This document shows positions 6,471-10,841 of a DNA stretch of 10,841 nucleotides, in pieces. A program made the translations under genes and the position numbers. How positions within the stretch are numbered: position 1 is the stretch's first letter; the number at the start of each line of letters is the position of its first letter. Where the stretch lies: contig PGXI01000045.1 in assembly GCA_002839125.1 (NCBI GenBank), forward strand, positions 1-10,841, read 5' to 3'. The notes beneath the pieces were generated by a model. It saw only the letters and a program-made list of their open reading frames with translations, did no database searches and had not been told where the DNA came from. The DNA comes from Tenericutes bacterium HGW-Tenericutes-5 (lineage in GTDB: Bacteria; Bacillota_I; Bacilli_A; Izemoplasmatales; Hujiaoplasmataceae).

Positions 6471-6905
6471 ATGAAAACATTCATGGCAAATGAGAATACA
6501 ATTCAACGCGAATGGTTCGTTGTTGATGCAGCTGGACAAACATTAGGTCGTTTAGCTACAGAAGTAGCATCAGTTTTAAGAGGAAAACATAAACCTACAT
6601 TTACACCTCATGTAGATTGTGGTGATTACGTTATCGTAATTAATGCTGATAAAATTGTTCTAACTGGAAAGAAATGGGATGATAAGAAATATTATACTCA
6701 TTCAAACTATCCAGGAGGATTAAAGGAAAAAACGGCAAAAGTATTAATGGCTGAAAAACCAACAAGAATGGTTGAGTTAGCTATTAAGGGTATGTTACCA
6801 AAGAACAAACTAGGGAATCAAATGTACAAAAAATTATTCGTTTATGCAGGACCAGATCACAAACAACAGGCACAACAACCTGTCGTTATGGAACTAAAAG
6901 GATAG
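6471..6905 (+). CDS. rplM: 50S ribosomal protein L13
   Basis: Early-assembling protein of the large ribosomal subunit. The 144 aa frame carries the family blocks WFVVDAAGQTLGRLAT (residues 15-30), LRGKHKPTFTPHVDCGD (36-52), VINADKIVLTGKKWDDK (56-72), YYTHSNYPGG (74-83) and GMLPKNKLG (107-115). Length and motif order are normal. ATG 6471 follows AAGGAGG at 6457-6463. An in-frame ATG five codons in (6483) would also give a protein, but it is further from the ribosome-binding site and less likely. Ends in TAG 6903-6905, overlapping the Shine-Dalgarno site of rpsI; the rplM-rpsI pair is nearly universal in bacteria. Expression is probably set by the strong promoter and leader upstream. Confidence 0.98.
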   Translation: MKTFMANENTIQREWFVVDAAGQTLGRLATEVASVLRGKHKPTFTPHVDCGDYVIVINADKIVLTGKKWDDKKYYTHSNYPGGLKEKTAKVLMAEKPTRMVELAIKGMLPKNKLGNQMYKKLFVYAGPDHKQQAQQPVVMELKG

Positions 6906-6914
6906 GAGGAAACG

Positions 6915-7310
6915 ATGGCTAAATCAGTTATGTATCGCGGAACTGGAAGAAGAAAATCTTCAGTTGCAAGAGTAATATTAAGACCTGGTGATGGAAAAAT
7001 CACAATCAACGGACGTGAGTTCGCTGACTATGTACCTTCAGCACTAGCAAGACTAGACGTTTCACAACCTTTAGTTTTAACAGCAAACGAAAATACATTT
7101 GATATCGCAGTTAATGTAAATGGTGGCGGACTAATCGGTCAAGCCGGTGCTATCCGTTTGGGTATCACTAGAGCTTTGATGGAAGTTAACCCAGAATACA
7201 GAAAAATCTTAAAACCAGCTGGATTAGTAACAAGAGACCCACGTGTCAAAGAACGTAAAAAATACGGTCTTAAGAAAGCACGTAAAGCATCTCAATTCAG
7301 TAAACGTTAA
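6915..7310 (+). CDS. rpsI: 30S ribosomal protein S9
   Basis: Small-subunit protein whose C-terminal tail reaches the P-site tRNA. The 131 aa frame has GTGRRKSSVARV (residues 9-20), the NGGGLIGQAGAIRLGI block (69-84), RDPRVKERKKYG (107-118) and the tail ASQFSKR at the C-terminus, whose terminal Arg is the conserved tRNA-contact residue. The usual 'KKGARRAPQFSKR' is slightly changed (LKKARKASQFSKR). AGGAGG at 6904-6909 precedes the ATG by five bases. Transcribed with rplM, and followed 17 bases later by a strong terminator. Confidence 0.98.
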   Translation: MAKSVMYRGTGRRKSSVARVILRPGDGKITINGREFADYVPSALARLDVSQPLVLTANENTFDIAVNVNGGGLIGQAGAIRLGITRALMEVNPEYRKILKPAGLVTRDPRVKERKKYGLKKARKASQFSKR

Positions 7311-7327
7311 AATGCCAAAATTAAAAG

Positions 7328-7357
7328 ACACAGGATCCCACACCCTGTGTTTTTTTA
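7328..7357 (+). terminator. Rho-independent terminator of rplM-rpsI
   Basis: ACACAGG (7328-7334) pairs perfectly with CCTGTGT (7344-7350) around a nine-base loop, followed by an unbroken T-run. Upstream AAAAG can extend the stem into the T-run. Confidence 0.92.
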
Positions 7358-7380
7358 TTTATATTATTATTGTGAATTAT

Positions 7381-7409
7381 TTGTTCATTATAGTTTTTTG
7401 GTATATAAT
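7381..7409 (+). promoter_or_regulatory. Promoter of the YegP-repeat gene
   Basis: TTGTTC (7381-7386), a 17-base spacer and a perfect TATAAT (7404-7409). The expected start near 7416 gives a leader of about 30 bases containing AAGGAGA (7430-7436). Lying between the rpsI terminator and the next gene, it makes that gene a separate unit. Confidence 0.8.
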
Positions 7410-7445
7410 GAAGTTGAAGATTAAAAATAAAGGAGATTTTATATT

Positions 7446-8375
7446 ATGTGTTGGTTTTTTAAGAAAAAAAAGCAAAAGCTTCAACAAGCAAACTCAGTTA
7501 ATACACCAGAACTAAAAAAAGAATCTGTTGAGGAAAAACCGGTTGTACAAACTACCAGGACACCTAAGGAAATTACTCCAAAAGAAGATTTAAAGATAAA
7601 AGATAAAGCTGTTGAATTAAGAAAACAGAAAAAAGCTAGCGAAACTAAAACAAAAACTACCCGTTATACTGGTAAATATGAAGTGTACCCTGAAGCGGGT
7701 TCATACAAATTTAGACTTAAAGCCTCAAATGGAGAAATATTAGCGGTATCTTTTAGGTATACTACAGAAAAAGGCGCAATAACAGGAATCGAAAACTTTA
7801 AGAAAAATGTGGCTAGTGGAGTCTTTGAAATTTATACTGATAAGAGTGGGTTTGCGGCATTTAATCTCTACAATCAAAACAAGGCGAGAATTATGATGGT
7901 TGGCGAGTTTTATACTAGTGAAAAATTGGCTGAATCAGCAGTAGAATCAGTAAAGCGATTCTATGACACGGAAAGAATCGATATTTTAAGCAAAATTGCC
8001 GACTCAGAAATTAGAGAAGAGTTATTAGTTTTTGAAAAAATTGTACCGAGTACAACTGGTAAATATGAAATATATAAAGAAGATAAAGATTATTTTATTA
8101 GACTTAAAGCTAATAATGCTCAAGTTTTATTTGTTTCACAAGGTTATGCTTCTAAGGCCACAGCCAAACAAGGGTTAGAAACAATTAGAAATGCGATAGA
8201 GAATAACCAATTTACAATTGGGAGAGATAAACAAAATCGTTATCAATTTAATCTTTACTCTTCATCCAATCAATTAATTTTAACGGGTGAAACATATCCA
8301 GTTAAATCTAGTTGCACTTCTGCAATAAATTCAGTTAGAAAATTTGGAATAAAAGCTAAAGTTGTTGAAATATAA
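7446..8375 (+). CDS. Protein with four YegP-type (DUF1508) repeats
   Basis: A 309 aa protein of unknown function. Residues 1-75 are a charged, probably unstructured arm: MCWFFKKKK followed by a K/E/T-rich stretch. Two YegP-like domains follow, each of two DUF1508 repeats: residues about 77-124 and 125-173, then 205-251 and 255-301. Repeat hallmarks are GKYEVY or GKYEIY, RLKASNGEIL or RLKANNAQVL, and a helix with KGAITGIENFKK or KQGLETIRNAIE. A linker of about 30 residues (174-204) separates the halves. YegP proteins usually have two repeats; this resembles a duplicated domain on a basic arm. The Cys at position 2 has no preceding hydrophobic stretch, so it is not a lipobox. Start ATG follows AAGGAGA. 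Own promoter and terminator: monocistronic. I assign no reaction. Confidence 0.85.
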   Translation: MCWFFKKKKQKLQQANSVNTPELKKESVEEKPVVQTTRTPKEITPKEDLKIKDKAVELRKQKKASETKTKTTRYTGKYEVYPEAGSYKFRLKASNGEILAVSFRYTTEKGAITGIENFKKNVASGVFEIYTDKSGFAAFNLYNQNKARIMMVGEFYTSEKLAESAVESVKRFYDTERIDILSKIADSEIREELLVFEKIVPSTTGKYEIYKEDKDYFIRLKANNAQVLFVSQGYASKATAKQGLETIRNAIENNQFTIGRDKQNRYQFNLYSSSNQLILTGETYPVKSSCTSAINSVRKFGIKAKVVEI

Positions 8376-8381
8376 TCTCTT

Positions 8382-8408
8382 ATCACCAGCATTGGCTGGT
8401 GATTTTTT
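8382..8408 (+). terminator. Rho-independent terminator of the YegP-repeat gene
   Basis: ATCACCAGC (8382-8390) pairs perfectly with GCTGGTGAT (8395-8403) around an ATTG loop, followed by TTTTTT (8403-8408). It starts six bases after the stop codon. Confidence 0.95.
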
Positions 8409-8432
8409 ATTTGGAATTACATATTCGTCCGA

Positions 8433-8461
8433 TATACATTCGTAGCCAAATATGCTATAAT
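8433..8461 (+). promoter_or_regulatory. cls promoter, extended -10
   Basis: A perfect TATAAT (8456-8461) preceded by TGC (8453-8455) gives an extended -10; TATACA (8433-8438), 17 bases upstream, is a weaker -35. The leader to the cls ATG would be about 20 bases, with AGGAG at 8477-8481. Confidence 0.72.
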
Positions 8462-8488
8462 TAGTATAGATATTTCAGGAGTAAAAAA

Positions 8489-10009
8489 ATGAAAAGAATT
8501 TTTGTTATTATAGCACTAGGAGTTGTAGGTCTATTTGTCTACACCATAACCCTATTGCAATATACTTATGTATCATCATTAGCTTCAATATTCTCTTCAA
8601 AAACCGTACTGTATTTACTAACAGGCTTTTTTTGGCTTTTGTCTTTAACGATAGTTATTAGAATTTTACTTAAACCAACTTATGCTTATAATAAAAGTTA
8701 TTGGATTTTGATTATTGTTTTAAATCCGATTCTCGGTGTTTTTCTATATTATATATTCGCACGTGATTTCCAAACAAAAAAGTTTTGGAAAACCAGACCA
8801 CTAATTGCGCAAAAAGCTTTTCTTGGTTTAGAAGAAACTTCCGCTATTGATTATCAGTCATATGAATACGGCGATATTTTCAAGTTCGTTAGAACTACCA
8901 CCAATCGAGCTATTTATAAAGATGATACTTATGTTGAAATTATTGACAATGGCGATCAATTCTTTCCTAAGTTAATGGAGGAATTAAAAAAAGCGGTTGA
9001 TTACATTTTTATGGAATTTTATATTGTAAAGAATGATGAAATCGGCGTACAAGTGTTAGATATATTAAAAGATAAGGCTTCAAAAGGTGTTGAGGTATAT
9101 TTGATATACGATCACTTTGGTTCTAATAAGCATTTAAACCGTAAATACATGATGTCTTTAAAAAAAGCAGGAGTTAAAATCGGAGTTTTTGATCCACAAA
9201 CCATTTCTATTTTTAACTCCAATGTAAACTTTAGAAATCATCGTAAAGCAATTGTAATAGATGGTAAATCTGGTTTTGTCGGCGGAATGAATCTAGCTGA
9301 TGAGTATAATCATGGTGATCCTAAATTTGGCTTTTGGCGTGATACTCACGTTATGATTCAAGGAAACGGCGTCAGCAGCATTCAAAACGTTTTTGTGAAA
9401 GATTGGTATTATATTACTGGTGATGTTTTAGATAAGCCGTTGGATAAAACTAAAGTTAATTTTCCTGGTTTCTTTACAGTTATAGAATCAGGACCAGATT
9501 TTGAAAATGGTTTGATTAAAGATGTTTATCTTAAGATGATTACCAAAGCAAAGAAGTCAATAAAGATTGTAACGCCTTATCTGATTTTAGAGCCTGAGAT
9601 AATGTCTGTGTTAAAGGTAGCGGCCAAATCAGGAGTAGATATAGAGTTTTTATTACCAGGCAAACATGACTATTTTACCGTGGGATATGCAACTCAATCT
9701 TATTATGAACAGTTGCTTTTGATTGGAATAAAAATATATGAATATAAAGATACATTTGTCCATTCGAAGATTTTAATTATTGACGATAAAGTGGCTAGTG
9801 TTGGTTCAGTAAATTTAGACCCTAGAAGTTTTCATCTCAACTTTGAAGTTACTAGCATTTTTGAAAATGATGCCGTAAAAGATCTAGTAAACAGTTTTAA
9901 TAATGATTTAAAAAAATCGGATTCAATAACACTAAAAGAATGGCAAAAAAGAGGAATTATAATCAGAATTATCCAAGGTTGGTTTAACCTCTTTAGTCCG
10001 ATGTTTTAA
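8489..10009 (+). CDS. cls: Cardiolipin synthase, phospholipase-D type
   Basis: Membrane enzyme that joins two phosphatidylglycerol molecules into cardiolipin and glycerol. The 506 aa frame has three likely membrane segments (about residues 5-25, 39-60 and 71-90), including the PLDc_N block with LNPILGVFLYYIF. Two HKD catalytic motifs follow: HRKAIVID (His251, Lys253, Asp258) leading to GGMNLADEY, and HSKILIID (His425, Lys427, Asp432) leading to SVGSVNLDPRSF. Both are complete, as expected for an active enzyme, and the length is usual (about 480-510). The tail from about 475 is basic and hydrophobic. Start ATG is seven bases after AGGAG (8477-8481). rmuC follows after 14 bases and is probably co-transcribed. 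Other phospholipase-D synthases are possible, but the membrane N-terminus and 'SFHLNFEV' after HKD2 favour Cls. Confidence 0.94.
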   Translation: MKRIFVIIALGVVGLFVYTITLLQYTYVSSLASIFSSKTVLYLLTGFFWLLSLTIVIRILLKPTYAYNKSYWILIIVLNPILGVFLYYIFARDFQTKKFWKTRPLIAQKAFLGLEETSAIDYQSYEYGDIFKFVRTTTNRAIYKDDTYVEIIDNGDQFFPKLMEELKKAVDYIFMEFYIVKNDEIGVQVLDILKDKASKGVEVYLIYDHFGSNKHLNRKYMMSLKKAGVKIGVFDPQTISIFNSNVNFRNHRKAIVIDGKSGFVGGMNLADEYNHGDPKFGFWRDTHVMIQGNGVSSIQNVFVKDWYYITGDVLDKPLDKTKVNFPGFFTVIESGPDFENGLIKDVYLKMITKAKKSIKIVTPYLILEPEIMSVLKVAAKSGVDIEFLLPGKHDYFTVGYATQSYYEQLLLIGIKIYEYKDTFVHSKILIIDDKVASVGSVNLDPRSFHLNFEVTSIFENDAVKDLVNSFNNDLKKSDSITLKEWQKRGIIIRIIQGWFNLFSPMF

Positions 10010-10023
10010 TAAGGAGATAAGCG

Positions 10024-10841
10024 ATGACAGATTTAGAAAGAATAGTTCTTTATGTAATGCTATTATTTATGCTATCAACTTTTGTTTTTACATTGTTGAT
10101 ATTCATCAATAATCGTAAAAGAAAAGATGAAGCAAGCGATGTATTGAAGTCTGAGATCAAAAATATTGAATCCGGTATAAAAGATTCGATTTTTGATTCA
10201 TATACAAAAGTGGCGAGTAGTTTAACCGAGCAGATGGTTAAAACCACAGATGTATCAAAAGACAATCTCCAAGAATTAAGTGACAAAGTTGTTAAAGGCT
10301 TAATGGAGTTTCAAGAAAAAACAACTGATAGATTTGATAAAGAGTTTAAAGAATTAACCGAATCAATCAATCAGAAAATGTTAGTCATTAACGAAAAAGT
10401 TGAACAAAAGCTTTCAAAGGGATTTGAAGATGCAAATAACACTTTTGTTCAAATTGCCAAACGAGTTGAAGTAATTGATGAAGCTCAGAAAAATATTCAA
10501 GAATTGTCTAAAGAAATGGTTTCACTTCAAAATATCTTGTCAAACAATCAAGCAAGAGGTTCTTATGGTGAGTTCCAACTAAATCAACTTCTAAGAGTGG
10601 TTTATGGAGAATATGAACATATATATAAAACTCAGTATACCTTGAAGGAAGGAAAGGATACTGTAAGAGCTGATGCCGTAGTATTTTTGCCTGAACCTAA
10701 TGGTATGATAGCCATTGACTCTAAATTTCCTTTCTCAGCTTTTTCTCAACTTTTTGACAATAAAGATTTAACAAAAGACGAAGAAACTAAGTTAATATCT
10801 CAGTTTTCAAATGAAGTAAAAAAACATATAACTGATATTTC
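10024..10841 (+). CDS. rmuC: DNA recombination protein RmuC, 3'-partial
   Basis: The frame stays open from ATG 10024 to the window end: 272 codons, with no stop reached. RmuC proteins have a predicted PD-(D/E)XK nuclease-like core and limit recombination at short inverted repeats in E. coli; biochemical activity is not settled. Visible here: an N-terminal membrane anchor (about residues 7-28), a long coiled-coil region (about 30-175, rich in K, E, Q and N), then the family core with RGSYGE (178-183), RADAVVFLPEP (215-225) and IDSKFPFSAF (231-240), where Asp217 and the DSK triad suit the nuclease-like site. The C-terminal part lies outside the window. AAGGAGA (10011-10017) precedes the start by six bases. 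The 14-base gap after cls suggests shared transcription. Confidence 0.93.
   Translation, partial: MTDLERIVLYVMLLFMLSTFVFTLLIFINNRKRKDEASDVLKSEIKNIESGIKDSIFDSYTKVASSLTEQMVKTTDVSKDNLQELSDKVVKGLMEFQEKTTDRFDKEFKELTESINQKMLVINEKVEQKLSKGFEDANNTFVQIAKRVEVIDEAQKNIQELSKEMVSLQNILSNNQARGSYGEFQLNQLLRVVYGEYEHIYKTQYTLKEGKDTVRADAVVFLPEPNGMIAIDSKFPFSAFSQLFDNKDLTKDEETKLISQFSNEVKKHITDI

Noticed and set aside
7446..7475. Cys2 of the YegP-repeat protein as a lipoprotein anchor
   Set aside because: There is no hydrophobic signal segment before the cysteine, so lipobox processing is not possible.
7243..7515. Open frame running through the rpsI tail, terminator and start of the YegP-repeat gene
   Set aside because: It crosses a strong terminator and a promoter and overlaps two real genes out of frame; its hydrophobic middle is just translated T-rich DNA.
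10050..10286. Antisense open frame inside rmuC
   Set aside because: rmuC on the + strand has clear family motifs and an unbroken frame; this is its shadow.
8489..10841. Phospholipase-D protein plus nuclease-like protein as a possible defence pair
   Set aside because: The membrane segments and motif context point to cardiolipin synthase, and the second gene is ordinary RmuC.

Overview
This is a low-GC bacterial housekeeping window with every gene on the + strand. Tryptophan is always TGG, and one gene (trmN6) ends in TGA, so the standard bacterial code applies. The gene order tmk-holB-ricT-trmN6-rsmI-metG is that of the Bacillus subtilis replication and translation cluster near the origin, with several of the usual members missing (yaaQ, yaaR, yabA, yazA, abrB). 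Low GC, slimmed Firmicutes synteny and a standard code fit a member of Bacillota or a standard-code Mollicutes relative (Acholeplasma or Izemoplasma-like, or Erysipelotrichia-like). That placement is inference, not proof.

Layout: (1) Bases 1-388 are a chimeric open frame. The first ~105-140 bases encode a histidine-kinase helix; the rest is the C-terminal part of thymidylate kinase. This looks like a contig-edge or amplification chimera rather than a real gene. (2) Bases 397-6346 form one tightly packed operon: DNA polymerase III delta' (holB), the RNase Y specificity factor RicT, two RNA methyltransferases (trmN6, rsmI), an inserted DJ-1/PfpI-family gene, and methionyl-tRNA synthetase (metG, probably starting at UUG 4397). 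(3) Bases 6347-7357 hold a near-consensus promoter, a short leader whose hairpin would hide the ribosome-binding site (probable L13 autoregulatory leader), rplM, rpsI and a strong terminator. (4) Bases 7358-8408 are a single-gene unit with its own promoter and terminator, encoding a protein with four YegP-type (DUF1508) repeats. (5) From 8433 to the end a new promoter drives a cardiolipin synthase (cls) followed closely by rmuC, which runs off the window.

The genes serve DNA replication (tmk, holB), mRNA turnover control (ricT), tRNA and rRNA modification (trmN6, rsmI), translation (metG, rplM, rpsI), membrane lipid synthesis (cls) and DNA maintenance (rmuC). I saw no mobile element, CRISPR array, tRNA, rRNA or defence system. 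No stretch over 300 bases lacks a gene. I do not find a convincing new system here; the best second looks are the 5' chimera, the L13 leader, the four-repeat YegP protein and the DJ-1 gene inside the conserved operon.
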